DNA of 64,000 nt from Candidatus Heimdallarchaeota archaeon (lineage in GTDB: Archaea; Asgardarchaeota; Heimdallarchaeia; JABLTI01): contig JAGXNT010000095.1 in the NCBI GenBank assembly GCA_019894765.1, forward strand, positions 62,001 to 126,000, given 5' to 3'. The notes under the pieces are model-generated. The model worked only from the letters and a program-made list of their open reading frames with translations. It did not search any database and was not told the origin of the DNA. Of the stretch, positions 27,794 through 36,957 are shown piece by piece (within the stretch, counting starts at the first letter, position 1; each line of letters begins with the position of its first letter). Position numbers and translations under genes: made by a program.

Positions 27794-29287
27794 TCAATCT
27801 ACAAAAGAGATTTCAAATTCACAGAATTTATCTCCTAAACCATGACATTTGGTTTCTGTGACAATACAATCTTTACTTGTTAAAATCTGAATTCGACCTG
27901 CTATATATCCCGCCATGAAATCACAAAAAGTAGTCTCCGAATTTTTTGCACCCGAGGACATTGCGCATTCATAAATGCGTATTTTTAATTTTCCATCTTC
28001 TTCGATTATCTTAACATCTGATCGTTCTTTCGCAGCTTGAATCATACCGAAATGAAAGAATTTATTCAAAACAAATAATGATTGATCAAGTGTTAGAGGC
28101 CAGGAATAATTCTCATCTTCTAAATAACGTTGCAAAATATCTCTTCCAGGACCAAAAATTCCTAGTTGTCTGCCTGCAGCATAAAGGAGAGCACCTGAGA
28201 AAGGATCAGCCATTCTTAGGTTTACAATTGCTTGTTGCAGTTTTGTGAAATGAACTTCATTTCCAATATTCCCTCGCTGAAAGACATCCTTTGGACTAAT
28301 GAAGGATTCATGCAATCTTGTTGAGATGTCATGGAGAATTCCTTGGAAATGCTGACTACGATCTTCTACTATATACTCATCTTGGTATTCTTCTTGAGTT
28401 CTAGTGATCTTATCATCGGAAACCATAATCTCGAATTCGCAATAAGTGTGCCCAGTACCAATACATTTGCTTTCATGTACTACAGCGTGTTTTCCGGTTA
28501 GTGCTTCTGTAATACCGGCCATTTCTCCTGCACTGAAATGACACAAAGGTTCCCCAACAAAAGGAGCACCACATGCGCTTGCTAATCCGTTTATGCGGAG
28601 AACTGCCTTATCATCTTTTAATTCCACTACTTCTGCGGATTCAGCAAGTTTCATGGGAATATTGATTGTTTCGTTATCTGAGAAGTACTTGACTAAACCT
28701 GCCATTACTTCTTCAAATCGTTCTTTCGCACGAAACTCAGTGCCTATACTTGGATTTAATGTTATCATCAAATAGGTCCCGACACCATACAATCCAACAT
28801 CACGCCCAGCTTGATACAACAAGTGTGGCACTAATTTATCCAAGGCCACGAGTGAGACCATCATTTGCTGCATCACACCGACGTGTAAATAATCTCCAAT
28901 ATTTGGTCGAATGAATTCCTCATTCATAATTGAATCAAAACTATTCTTACTTATGGTCAACAAAGTTTCTTTTCTTGCATCAAAGGATTCCTCTCGTTCC
29001 ATTATTGACCCAGTAACTCTTTGCCATAACAGATCTTGAATGTCACTTTCTGTAACTAACCCTTGGAGAACGATTTCGTCATCAATTATTACTGTAGGTA
29101 AACTTCTTACATTATATTTTTCAGCTACTTTAGGATATTCAACAACATCTATTGTGCTAATATGACACAGGTCAGAATAATAGGTACCTACGTGTTTGTG
29201 TACAATTCTCTCAACGTCAGGGCATGCATAACAGTCAGGAGAAGTGAATACAAGCATTCGTATTGGAACATTAATATTATCTACCAT
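27794..29287 (-). CDS. thioredoxin-fold domain fused to two V4R domains
   Basis: The 497-residue protein starts with a thioredoxin-like domain carrying CYAC (residues 19-22) and the cis-proline SLPT (62-65). Two V4R (vinyl-4-reductase) domains follow, about 115-295 and 315-497. Each ends in the same cysteine pattern, ESKCIGTGHTYCEFEI and ETKCHGLGDKFCEFEI, with an earlier cysteine (SACGAPF, YECAMSS). V4R domains bind small hydrophobic ligands or metals and are often regulatory. The fusion suggests redox sensing or disulfide transfer to the V4R part. The next gene on this strand is a peroxiredoxin 24 bases away, which supports a peroxide-related role by inference. Confidence 0.85.
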   Translation of the reverse strand: MVDNINVPIRMLVFTSPDCYACPDVERIVHKHVGTYYSDLCHISTIDVVEYPKVAEKYNVRSLPTVIIDDEIVLQGLVTESDIQDLLWQRVTGSIMEREESFDARKETLLTISKNSFDSIMNEEFIRPNIGDYLHVGVMQQMMVSLVALDKLVPHLLYQAGRDVGLYGVGTYLMITLNPSIGTEFRAKERFEEVMAGLVKYFSDNETINIPMKLAESAEVVELKDDKAVLRINGLASACGAPFVGEPLCHFSAGEMAGITEALTGKHAVVHESKCIGTGHTYCEFEIMVSDDKITRTQEEYQDEYIVEDRSQHFQGILHDISTRLHESFISPKDVFQRGNIGNEVHFTKLQQAIVNLRMADPFSGALLYAAGRQLGIFGPGRDILQRYLEDENYSWPLTLDQSLFVLNKFFHFGMIQAAKERSDVKIIEEDGKLKIRIYECAMSSGAKNSETTFCDFMAGYIAGRIQILTSKDCIVTETKCHGLGDKFCEFEISFVD

Positions 29288-29492
29288 TGTCCAGCTTCCA
29301 AGTTTTAATAATCGATTCTCAGTACCTTAAATTAAATATTAGGGTCTTACTTTAAGCTTTTTGTTTGACGAAAATCGCTAAGAATTATTCCTCAAATACA
29401 TTATTACCTTTGATTTTTTATTCAAAAACTCTTTGAAAACTAGGTACAAAATATCTCTAAATAGTCTAAAATAAATTGGATTTTGGAACTTG

Positions 29493-29524
29493 AACCTCAG
29501 AGATAAGAAAAAAACTCTGTGGTT
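29493..29524 (-). terminator. hairpin after the 102-residue gene
   Basis: AACCTCAGAG and CTCTGTGGTT pair with one mismatch around a 12-base loop, directly after the stop codon at 29525. The T-run on the minus strand is inside the loop, so this is a weaker terminator than others in the window. Confidence 0.4.
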
Positions 29525-29833
29525 CTAAGCCCCTTCAGCTGTAACTTGCTCGAGTAAAGCTATAGCATCCATTAATTCACGTTGGAGATCAATTCCTAAG
29601 AGACCTGCGAGAGCTAAAGAACTCATTACTGTTTCGAGTAATTCTTCTTTAATGTCTTCTTGTTGTTCAGCCAACATTGAATCTGATATCATTTGTCCTG
29701 CAAACATGTTTAGCATTTTTTCACCAAGCATTCGCATAGGGTTTTCGACACCAGCAGTCATTAGTTGTCTTACTGATAATCGTGAATTTATGAGGTCCAA
29801 AAGCTTATCTTGAGTTTCTTGTATGGTTATCAT
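29525..29833 (-). CDS. small all-helical protein, unknown
   Basis: The 102-residue protein is rich in Leu, Met, Glu and Ala and is predicted to be wholly helical, with an amphipathic pattern (KLLDLINSRL, EELLETVMSSLALAGL). There is no cysteine and no membrane helix. I recognise no family. The ATG at 29833 has GGTGG about 12 bases upstream, and a TATA-like TTTTAAATA lies near 29890 on this strand. Confidence 0.6.
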   Translation of the reverse strand: MITIQETQDKLLDLINSRLSVRQLMTAGVENPMRMLGEKMLNMFAGQMISDSMLAEQQEDIKEELLETVMSSLALAGLLGIDLQRELMDAIALLEQVTAEGA

Positions 29834-29994
29834 TTTGTTTTTTCCACCAGATTTAATTCGTTGATTATGTATACATTGAATTACTTATTTAAAAGTATAT
29901 ACTATCGGTGTATTATTTAGATATTACCCTATTTGTATAGATAAACCGTAAAACTTTTAGATGAATAGCTATATAGTATATTTAGCAATATAAG

Positions 29995-30095
29995 CTTAGT
30001 TATCCCCATAGAGGATAAACCGTTAGTTTCTAGTTCCACTGGAAACCAAGGGGAGGGGGGCTAGGTAGATATTGTAATATGGTAGCAGGTGAAGA
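29995..30095 (+). promoter_or_regulatory. structured, G-rich leader of the 30099 gene
   Basis: A TATA-like region lies near 29966-29985, and about 100 bases then precede the GTG start. This leader has a hairpin TTATCC/GGATAA (30000-30005 with 30013-30018), a second GTTTC/GAAAC arm pair around 30024-30045, and G-runs GGGG-A-GGGGGG at 30050-30060 that stand out in AT-rich DNA. The 10-mer GATAAACCGT occurs at 29940 and again at 30014. It may be a regulatory RNA leader; no known riboswitch was recognised. Confidence 0.35.
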
Positions 30096-30098
30096 TGC

Positions 30099-30455
30099 GT
30101 GACAACCATAGTCGAAATGCCCTTGCGGTTTGACGGCCAAATAAAGAAAATTATTGATAGTCGAAGTGAATTTAAGAAAAAGATCAAGAAGAGTCAGATT
30201 ATTACCTACTCTGTGGAGTTCTTCTCCAGTTGTTTTCTTGACGACCCCAGACATATGAAAGGAATTCATGTTCGATTATACAACCTACAGCAGGATCAAC
30301 GACCAGAAATTAACAATTATGTGATTTCTTGGGAAGACATTCCCAGGAATGATGAAGAGGATTGGAACAATTTTCAATCTAAGGTTAATGACCAGCTGGA
30401 AGCGTTTCTATTCGAACTTAAAGAGCATACTAATGTCGTTGAAGGTTCTCTTTGA
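30099..30455 (+). CDS. hypothetical 118-residue protein
   Basis: The product is mixed alpha/beta with a basic N-terminal half (KKKIKKSQ) and an acidic C-terminal helix (NDEEDWNNF). No domain was recognised. The GTG start at 30099 has AGGTGA seven bases upstream. It stands alone between two minus-strand genes and has a long G-rich leader. Confidence 0.55.
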   Translation: MTTIVEMPLRFDGQIKKIIDSRSEFKKKIKKSQIITYSVEFFSSCFLDDPRHMKGIHVRLYNLQQDQRPEINNYVISWEDIPRNDEEDWNNFQSKVNDQLEAFLFELKEHTNVVEGSL

Positions 30456-30629
30456 TTGCAGCTGTTTTTACAGCAATTGATGAATCCAAGGATCTTTCAA
30501 ATTCTGATTATTAATTTCAGAGTATTTTAGGTACAGCATGTGGCTTTTGATAAAAGAGAATTTCAGCATGTGAGATGACTTAAAGTATTGTAAGAATAAA
30601 TGAAAAAAATTTGTCTCAGAGAGGTGAGG

Positions 30630-30950
30630 TTATTCAATTACTTTTAGAAGAAGAATTCTCTCATCAAATCCCCCTCGTTCTTTCTTTTTGAGCAAACGCC
30701 TCTTCTCAAAATCGGATAGATCAATTCCCTTGTGATTTAATATTGAATAAAGAACTTCCATGACATCAAGTAATTCTTCAAGTTGTTTCGTTTCATAGTA
30801 TTCCTTTGCTTCTTCGATTAATTTCTTCCCTAAATATTCCTCAAATTCCTTCTCTTCCCTAATTTTCTTAGTAACGGGTTTTTCTCCTTGTTTCTTGATT
30901 ATTGCAGGAATATTATCTCTCACTAGCTTATTGTAATGTTTTTCAGGCAA
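30630..30950 (-). CDS. MazG-like / phosphoribosyl-ATP-pyrophosphohydrolase-like house-cleaning enzyme
   Basis: The 106-residue helical protein has YNKLVRDNIPAIIKKQGEKP at its start, the metal-binding EEAKEYYE and EELLDVMEV helices (the E-x2-E plus E-x2-D arrangement of all-alpha NTP pyrophosphohydrolases), and a C-terminal KKKERGGFDERILL. Relatives hydrolyse nucleoside triphosphates to monophosphates and are placed near HisE. The start is TTG at 30950. It is a single gene, divergent from fen. Confidence 0.85.
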   Translation of the reverse strand: MPEKHYNKLVRDNIPAIIKKQGEKPVTKKIREEKEFEEYLGKKLIEEAKEYYETKQLEELLDVMEVLYSILNHKGIDLSDFEKRRLLKKKERGGFDERILLLKVIE

Positions 30951-31084
30951 ATTAAATCACGAGTTTTAATATGAAGCAAGGAATTAAAACTTAGTTGCAC
31001 AATTATATAGAAAACTATACGAGAGAAGTATTGGAAAAATTAATAGTTAATAGCTGAAAGTTTACTTGTGGAGGACAAGAATGA

Positions 31085-32140
31085 ATGGGTGTCACAAAAC
31101 TCGGAGATTTATTTGCAGAACGTCAAGAAGTTAACTTTGAGTTTTTCAAAGACAAAGCAGTTGCTTTTGATGGGAACAATATCCTTTATCAATTTTTAAC
31201 TCGTATTAGGCAATCTGATGGTAGTCTTTTAACAGATGAACATGGCAATGTGACTAGTCATCTCTCCGGATTACTGTATCGAATCATAAGAAGTATAGAC
31301 AGTGGAATTAAAGTTGTGTTTATTTTTGATGGTAAACCACCGGAAGAAAAACAAAAGGAACTTCTGAGAAGGAAGACCGTGAAAAAGGAAGCTGATGTTG
31401 CTTATGAGGAAGCATTAGAAAGAGGAGATATGGAGCTAGCTCAAAGATATGCACAAAGAACAGCTCGATTAACTTCACCAATGATAGAAGATGCAAAGCG
31501 TTTACTTAATCTAATGGGTGTTCCCGTTATTCAAGCTCTGACAGAAGGAGAAGGACAAGCTGCGATTATGGCAAAAAAGGGCGATGTATGGGCTAGCTGC
31601 TCACAAGATTATGATAGTTTGCTTTTCGGTACACCTAGGTTGGTTAGAAACCTCACTGTATCAGGAAAAAGAAAATTACCTCGAAAAAATGTCTATGTAG
31701 AAGTGAAACCTGAATTAATTGAATTACAACATTCTTTGGATCTCATTGAATTGACTCAAGAGGAACTCATTGATTTAGCGATTTTACTCGGAACTGATTT
31801 TAATCCGAATGGAATAGGAGTATCAGGTATTGGACCAAAGACTGCTCTAAAGTTAATTCAGGAGCATAAAACACTTGAGAAGATTCTCGAACTACCAAAA
31901 ATGTCTGAAGCAACAATCGATTTCGAAGTAAAGACAATTCGGGATCTTTTTTTGAAGCCAGCAATTACAACTGATTATGCTCTAAATTGGTCATCACCAA
32001 ATATTGATAAAATTGTCGATTTCCTTGCGGGTGAAAGAGGATTCTCCGAAACAAGAGTGAGAAATGCTCTCGAGAAAACTATTATGAAAGCCGAAGAAAA
32101 GAAAAAGCAACCCACTCTAGATTCATTTTTTGGCGGATAA
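31085..32140 (+). CDS. fen: flap endonuclease 1
   Basis: The 351-residue protein shows the FEN1 N-domain (MGVTKLGDLF, FDGNNILYQF, VFIFDGKPPEEK), the I-domain (LTEGEGQAA, CSQDYDSLLFG) and the helix-three-turn-helix (LIDLAILLGTDFN...GIGPKTALKLI). All catalytic acids are present. The C-terminus carries the PCNA box QPTLDSFF (342-349). It removes 5' flaps during Okazaki fragment processing. The ATG at 31085 has GGAGGA upstream. It is convergent with tldE. Confidence 0.98.
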   Translation: MGVTKLGDLFAERQEVNFEFFKDKAVAFDGNNILYQFLTRIRQSDGSLLTDEHGNVTSHLSGLLYRIIRSIDSGIKVVFIFDGKPPEEKQKELLRRKTVKKEADVAYEEALERGDMELAQRYAQRTARLTSPMIEDAKRLLNLMGVPVIQALTEGEGQAAIMAKKGDVWASCSQDYDSLLFGTPRLVRNLTVSGKRKLPRKNVYVEVKPELIELQHSLDLIELTQEELIDLAILLGTDFNPNGIGVSGIGPKTALKLIQEHKTLEKILELPKMSEATIDFEVKTIRDLFLKPAITTDYALNWSSPNIDKIVDFLAGERGFSETRVRNALEKTIMKAEEKKKQPTLDSFFGG

Positions 32141-32223
32141 CTAAAAGAAATAGGTTAGAGAAGGTATCTAACCAAAATAATTTTTTCTGAAAGTGACTTT
32201 GTTTTTAAAAAAGAAAGAAAATT

Positions 32224-32241
32224 GAGTGAATGATTTCACTC
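32224..32241 (-). terminator. hairpin plus T-tract terminator after tldD-tldE
   Basis: GAGTGAA and TTCACTC form a 7-bp stem around a four-base loop, just past the tldE stop. On the minus strand it is followed by AATTTTCTTTCTTTTTT. Confidence 0.7.
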
Positions 32242-32244
32242 AGA

Positions 32245-33702
32245 TTAAAACATTGGGTGCTTTCCTGTAAGCGCAGTAATAACTTTCAACATGATTAAAC
32301 CAAAACGAGTTTTCATGTCGAATTTTTTCGCGGTTATAGGAACCTTAGCAATACGAATGTAAGGACAATTTGCTAGCATGGTTGATTTCGGTTCTTTGGA
32401 AATCATATCGATATTTTTGATTATCTCAGGTAACATACCGGAAATAGAAAGTCCTTGTACTGGATATTTAATCTCGCCATTCTTAATGTACCAGCCAAAA
32501 CCTGTGACAGAGAAACGACCAGAGCTTCGATCAGACATATGTAAACCCATCAATGAACGAACCATGAAACCTTCACGTGTTTCAGTAATCATTTCTTCTT
32601 TTGTGGAGTCGCCGCCAAGGATTTCTGCAGTTGTTGCACCAATTGATGGGGAAGTTTTTATTGAGTCACCAAATCCCATTATGCCAGTTCGTGTGCTTTT
32701 TCCGTTTGATTCCAAACCAAGTTTCTTTCCATAGTATGAATCTAGTAAAAATGTTTGAAGAATTCCTTTATCAATCAAGACTGTTTTCTCTCTAGGAATA
32801 CCTTCTCCATCATAAGTGGAGCTTGAGAGTTTATCAGGGGCTATTCCATTATCTATTAATGTAAGCCCCTCAACAGAAATCTGATTACCTACTTGATCTG
32901 AATATGGTGTTGCACCAGAAGCTACATTCTGACCATTTAATTGATTTACAAGAAGACCGAATAATCCGCCCATAAGACCAAAAGAGGCAATTGGTTCAAG
33001 TATTAGTGGAACTTCTTTTTCGTAATTCATAGTCTTTGGTGCTGCTGCACGTTGTGCTTCTAAAATAGAGTCTTTAGCTAAGTCATCTACTATGAATGTT
33101 TCTGTGGAATTACCACCTTGAATTTCAAAGGCATAATTTGGTATTAATCCCTTTAAAGATATAGCAGCAGCCATACCACCATAACCACTACTTTTGCTTG
33201 AGATATCTATACCATTAGAGTTCAAAAGACGATCTTCTTGAATTCCAAGGAACAATTGACTCTGTAGGAATTTTAGATGTTTAACATCACTAATAGCTTC
33301 CATTAAAGTTGCTTGATCTTCAGCCATCATATCTGAAGTTATTTCTTCTAACTTCTTATCATAAGGTATTTTCTTTACTGATTTCTTTGATGGCATTGGT
33401 AGAGATTTAAAATCTGGATCTTTGCCTTTAGATTTTGCATTTGATATTGCAGCAGTAATTGTTGATTCTATTCGTTCTTTAGTCAAAGTTTTTGTGAAAC
33501 CAAATCCAAGATTTCCTTTACTAACTACTCTAAAAGATACTCCAGAAGAGATCCCATTTGTTAGCTTTGGTAATTTCTTTTCAACTGAAAGGTTTATTTC
33601 ACGTGAGGTACTGCTAAAGCCTTCTATTTGTTCTGCACCTTTCTTTTCCGCAAATTTGATTCCATATTGTAGTGCTTTTTCTATTGTATAATATTCTGTC
33701 AT
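32245..33702 (-). CDS. tldE: TldE/PmbA-family metalloprotease partner
   Basis: The 485-residue protein matches TldE/PmbA: an N-terminal alpha/beta domain (KGAEQIEGFSS, GVSFRVVSKGNLGFGFT) and the C-terminal beta domain (GIPREKTVLIDKGIL, LDSYYGKKLG). It has no HExxxH motif, as expected for the non-catalytic half of the TldD/TldE heterodimer, which degrades unfolded peptides. The ATG at 33702 is chosen because GGAGGT lies right before it, inside the last codons of tldD; a longer frame to 33744 has no such site. The genes are translationally coupled. Confidence 0.93.
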   Translation of the reverse strand: MTEYYTIEKALQYGIKFAEKKGAEQIEGFSSTSREINLSVEKKLPKLTNGISSGVSFRVVSKGNLGFGFTKTLTKERIESTITAAISNAKSKGKDPDFKSLPMPSKKSVKKIPYDKKLEEITSDMMAEDQATLMEAISDVKHLKFLQSQLFLGIQEDRLLNSNGIDISSKSSGYGGMAAAISLKGLIPNYAFEIQGGNSTETFIVDDLAKDSILEAQRAAAPKTMNYEKEVPLILEPIASFGLMGGLFGLLVNQLNGQNVASGATPYSDQVGNQISVEGLTLIDNGIAPDKLSSSTYDGEGIPREKTVLIDKGILQTFLLDSYYGKKLGLESNGKSTRTGIMGFGDSIKTSPSIGATTAEILGGDSTKEEMITETREGFMVRSLMGLHMSDRSSGRFSVTGFGWYIKNGEIKYPVQGLSISGMLPEIIKNIDMISKEPKSTMLANCPYIRIAKVPITAKKFDMKTRFGLIMLKVITALTGKHPMF

Positions 33703-33707
33703 TTTTT

Positions 33708-35123
33708 TTAACCTCCAATAGTCATCACTTTTAGTGCACACCAACCTCCACCTGTTCCTGTTGGTGCACGTTGCCCATCCTTACCGCAGAATCCAGTATT
33801 TGCTGAAGGATCAGTCATTTCATTAGAAATTCCAAGTAATTTGCCAAGTGTCTCGAGAGTATTACCTGATAAAGTTGTAGCGCGTCTCATTTCACTGATT
33901 TCGCCATTTTTAACTTCATAAACTTCTGAAACACCAAAATTGAAGGTTCCTCTAATAGGATCAACTTGTCCTCCACCGGCACGTTTCAACAAAGCTCCAT
34001 TCTTTACAAGTTCTAGAATCTCATCTTCTGATAAGTCATGACCTTTAGAAGCTTCTAAGAAAGTATTACGCATCCTCACTATTGGAAAGCTTGAAAAGAA
34101 TTCAGCTCGACAATTTCCTGTAGGTTTAAGATTGAAGTGTGAGGCATTAGATCTATCAGTTAGATAGGTCTTTAAAATTCCATCTTTAATAATTTCAGTT
34201 CTTTCCACAGGCACACCTTCGTCATCATATTTCATGAATCCAAAGGTTCTGCTTTTGTAGCCGGGAACATACTCGAGGGTTCCATCATCTACAAGATTTA
34301 CAAAACTGGGTGCAAGTTTTTTGTTTAGTTTTCCTCTAAGAACACCTGCTGCTCTAAGAAAATCAGCTTCAGCACTGTGTCCTGCTGCTTCATGAGCAAA
34401 AACAAAGTTTAATGAGCCATCTAAAACCACAGGATATTTTCCAGGTTTAATTGGTTTGGATTCTAAACCAGCTATTGTTCTCAATTTTGTTTCTTCAGCA
34501 CGCTTCACAACATCAACGTTATCAAATAACTCGAAACCACCCACATGTCCAGCACGTCCCATCCCTTGATTTGTCTCAGTTCCTTTACGTGCAGTCGGTA
34601 ACATATAGAAATTAGTATATGGTCTTTCTTCGTAAATTAGAGTTCCTTCTGAAGTTGCTAAGGTTTGTCTTCTTAAAACATCAGTATAAAATAATCTTGT
34701 TGATTTGATTTTGTTTTCTTCATCTCGAAGTTGCTTATCTGTTTCCAATACTAATTTCATTTTTTCTTCAAAAGAAACATCTTGTGCTGGTTTTTTCTGT
34801 TTTATAACTACTTTATCTTTTACGACATCAACAGGTGCAAGTTCTACCTTGTCATCTGATAATTTCTTTGATGTCTTCTGAGCGCTTAACGCCATTTGAA
34901 ATACGTCTTTGTAATGTTCTTTAGATCCGTAGGCGAATCCTAGCACACCATCAATTAGTATACGTATTCCAATACCAGCTTCTGAACCAGCGGATGATGT
35001 TTGCACTTTACCATCAATGACTTCTATAGAAGTGTAAAGTGAATCTTCATCTCTTATGTCCAAATAAGTAGCGTTTTCTTTTGAAGCCAATTCGAAAATT
35101 TTCTCATACAGGCTTTCATCCAA
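33708..35123 (-). CDS. tldD: TldD metalloprotease
   Basis: The 471-residue protein has the TldD zinc motif HEAAGH (244-249) in a family-typical setting, the downstream GVPVERTEIIKDGIL and the C-terminal GFCGKDGQRAPTGTGGG, where the cysteine completes the zinc site. It forms a heterodimeric protease with TldE, encoded six bases downstream. The start is TTG at 35123, with AGGAGGT seven bases upstream. Confidence 0.96.
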   Translation of the reverse strand: MDESLYEKIFELASKENATYLDIRDEDSLYTSIEVIDGKVQTSSAGSEAGIGIRILIDGVLGFAYGSKEHYKDVFQMALSAQKTSKKLSDDKVELAPVDVVKDKVVIKQKKPAQDVSFEEKMKLVLETDKQLRDEENKIKSTRLFYTDVLRRQTLATSEGTLIYEERPYTNFYMLPTARKGTETNQGMGRAGHVGGFELFDNVDVVKRAEETKLRTIAGLESKPIKPGKYPVVLDGSLNFVFAHEAAGHSAEADFLRAAGVLRGKLNKKLAPSFVNLVDDGTLEYVPGYKSRTFGFMKYDDEGVPVERTEIIKDGILKTYLTDRSNASHFNLKPTGNCRAEFFSSFPIVRMRNTFLEASKGHDLSEDEILELVKNGALLKRAGGGQVDPIRGTFNFGVSEVYEVKNGEISEMRRATTLSGNTLETLGKLLGISNEMTDPSANTGFCGKDGQRAPTGTGGGWCALKVMTIGG

Positions 35124-35218
35124 ATTTCAAAACCTCCTAATATTTACAAATTTTAACTTTAAGAAATAAAGCAAAAAACAGTTTAAAAACTAAACTCACA
35201 ATTCGTAAATAAAAAACA

Positions 35219-35785
35219 CTAAGGCTCAGGAGGTTTTATGGAACAAATTTTACTCATCTGACCTGTTAAGACTCTGATTTCATGCTTATCTGATAAGATG
35301 CCAGTTATTTCCTCTTTAAATGATCCTTTTTTGTCTGTCTTTTTGGTATAAACAGGTTGATCTGTTTCTAGATTCAAACCAAAGAACAATGATATTTTCG
35401 GTGAAGCTTCGAGACGAATTATTTCATTTTTTAGTTTTGTTACTTTCTTTATGGTGACAACTGCTTTCTTTGTTTGATGAGATATTGTAATCTCTTGACC
35501 TTTATCGCTTTCAGAGAAAATATTCCCATTAATAGAACCTATAAATTGCAATACCTTGCTGCTTTTAGAATCTATAATTTCTAAGGTGTTATTCCCAGGA
35601 CGACCAATTGCTTCGAAAGTCATTGCTCCAGATTTAGACAATGTCTTATCTTGTGCAGGAAAAGCAGCAAATCTTATTTTTGCCCCTTTAAACTTGCCAA
35701 AGCCACTTATTGCTACTTTTAAGCCAAGCTCTTTTCTTGTGGGATCAAATTTTTCTGTGACAGCGAATGATATTGTGTATGCCAA
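35219..35785 (-). CDS. beta-rich hypothetical protein
   Basis: The 188-residue product is mostly short beta strands with Lys, Ile and Thr repeats (KKAVVTIKKVTKLK) and reads like one or two beta-sandwich domains. No signal peptide or membrane helix is present. The TTG start at 35785 has a weak AAGAG upstream. No family was recognised; the neighbours give no clear hint. Confidence 0.55.
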   Translation of the reverse strand: MAYTISFAVTEKFDPTRKELGLKVAISGFGKFKGAKIRFAAFPAQDKTLSKSGAMTFEAIGRPGNNTLEIIDSKSSKVLQFIGSINGNIFSESDKGQEITISHQTKKAVVTIKKVTKLKNEIIRLEASPKISLFFGLNLETDQPVYTKKTDKKGSFKEEITGILSDKHEIRVLTGQMSKICSIKPPEP

Positions 35786-35885
35786 TTGATTTCAACTCTT
35801 TTTTCATATAGACTAGTATGACATTATCCACACTATAATAAATAAATTGCCTTGAACTCTCAGACCAAATTAAACGGAATAAATT

Positions 35886-36209
35886 TCAACCTTCTACAGG
35901 CATTTCTTCTGCAATTTGATAATAATGTATGGCTAAATCATTTTGATCCATTAAAGCATATAATGCACTGATTCGTATCCAGATAATCTTATTTGATGGA
36001 TCTTTTGAAGCTGCTTCATGCCAGCATTGCAATGAACTTTCAAATTGTGCCTGATAAAACAGTGATTCAGCTAAACAACACCAATAATTTGGATCAATGC
36101 TGTTTTCTTCAATAATTGCATTCGAAAAGATTTCTGTTGCAGTTGCGAAATCCCGATTTTCTAAAGCAATTATTCCTAAATCTATATTTCTTATTATTTC
36201 ACATGCCAT
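35886..36209 (-). CDS. small tetratricopeptide-repeat protein
   Basis: The 107-residue protein is built of about three TPR-like helix pairs: GIIALENRDFATATEIFSNA, WCCLAESLFYQAQFESSLQC and IRISALYALMDQNDLAIHYY. Small, aromatic and Ala positions follow the TPR pattern. Such proteins act as binding scaffolds. No partner can be named. Confidence 0.75.
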   Translation of the reverse strand: MACEIIRNIDLGIIALENRDFATATEIFSNAIIEENSIDPNYWCCLAESLFYQAQFESSLQCWHEAASKDPSNKIIWIRISALYALMDQNDLAIHYYQIAEEMPVEG

Positions 36210-36341
36210 TTTAGTGTGACCCTTTCTCTTTTCAGGAGATCCGACTCCTAATAGTAATTAGGCATTTTTCTTTAAAAAGGAGCAACTAGAGATGGAGATA
36301 ACCGAAAGTATTCTAGAATCAGTTAATAAAAAGATCTGAGA

Positions 36342-36375
36342 GTAGTAACTTGGAGGTTTTATCCAAGGATACTAC
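36342..36375 (-). terminator. imperfect hairpin after the 187-residue membrane gene
   Basis: GTAGTA/TACTAC plus CTTGG/CCAAG form a stem of 11 pairs with a small bulge and a nine-base loop. A short T-tract (CTTTTTATT) follows a little further on along the minus strand. Confidence 0.4.
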
Positions 36376-36393
36376 CTATGATAGTTTTGACTT

Positions 36394-36957
36394 TTATCTT
36401 CGACCGTAACCATATGAATAGCCAGGTGAATAATAATACGATTCTTTCTTCTTTGCAGTTAAAGCGATTATTACTGTGACTAGTAAGAGTAGTGCACTTA
36501 ATGGTATTGGGATATATGTGTCTGTTGCAGGTCCTGTGGCTTTCATTCCTAGAAACCAAACAATAGGTAACATACCATCAGCGACAAATGCTAAGCCAAA
36601 GAAGAGACTCGAAAGTTTTAACTTAAAGAAAGCAACAATTATGCCTATAACTATCATACCCATACCGATATACCATAAAATCATCATAAATGTACCAGTT
36701 GGCAAACCTAAAAATGGGGCAGATGAAAAAGCAGCATTCCATGAATCAGGACTAAAGATGCTTGCATCCGGTGTTAAGAATTTGAAGAACCCAAAACCAG
36801 ATTCACCACCGACTTTTGCATCATAAAATCTACCTTGAAATTCAATGGTAAAAACTGCAGGATCAACACTATTATCAGTTACAATTAGAAGGCTCACCGG
36901 GACTAATACGAGAGTAACGGCTGCAAAGATTATGACTATTGCTTTACCCAATTTCAT
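36394..36957 (-). CDS. four-helix membrane protein with Tyr-rich tail
   Basis: The 187-residue product has four hydrophobic helices, with an outside loop of about 60 residues between the first and second (FQGRFYDAKVGGESGFGFF). It ends in a short cytosolic tail rich in Tyr, Gly and Arg (SPGYSYGYGRR). The family is unknown. The ATG at 36957 directly abuts GGTGA, so a TTG six bases in (36951) may be the real start. Confidence 0.6.
   Translation of the reverse strand: MKLGKAIVIIFAAVTLVLVPVSLLIVTDNSVDPAVFTIEFQGRFYDAKVGGESGFGFFKFLTPDASIFSPDSWNAAFSSAPFLGLPTGTFMMILWYIGMGMIVIGIIVAFFKLKLSSLFFGLAFVADGMLPIVWFLGMKATGPATDTYIPIPLSALLLLVTVIIALTAKKKESYYYSPGYSYGYGRR

Noticed and set aside
29940..30023. Repeated GATAAACCGT as a CRISPR-like repeat
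   Set aside because: Only two copies, 10 bases long, with no further units or cas genes.
33703..33744. Longer TldE start inside tldD
   Set aside because: GGAGGT sits directly before the ATG at 33702, and the extra residues do not match the family.
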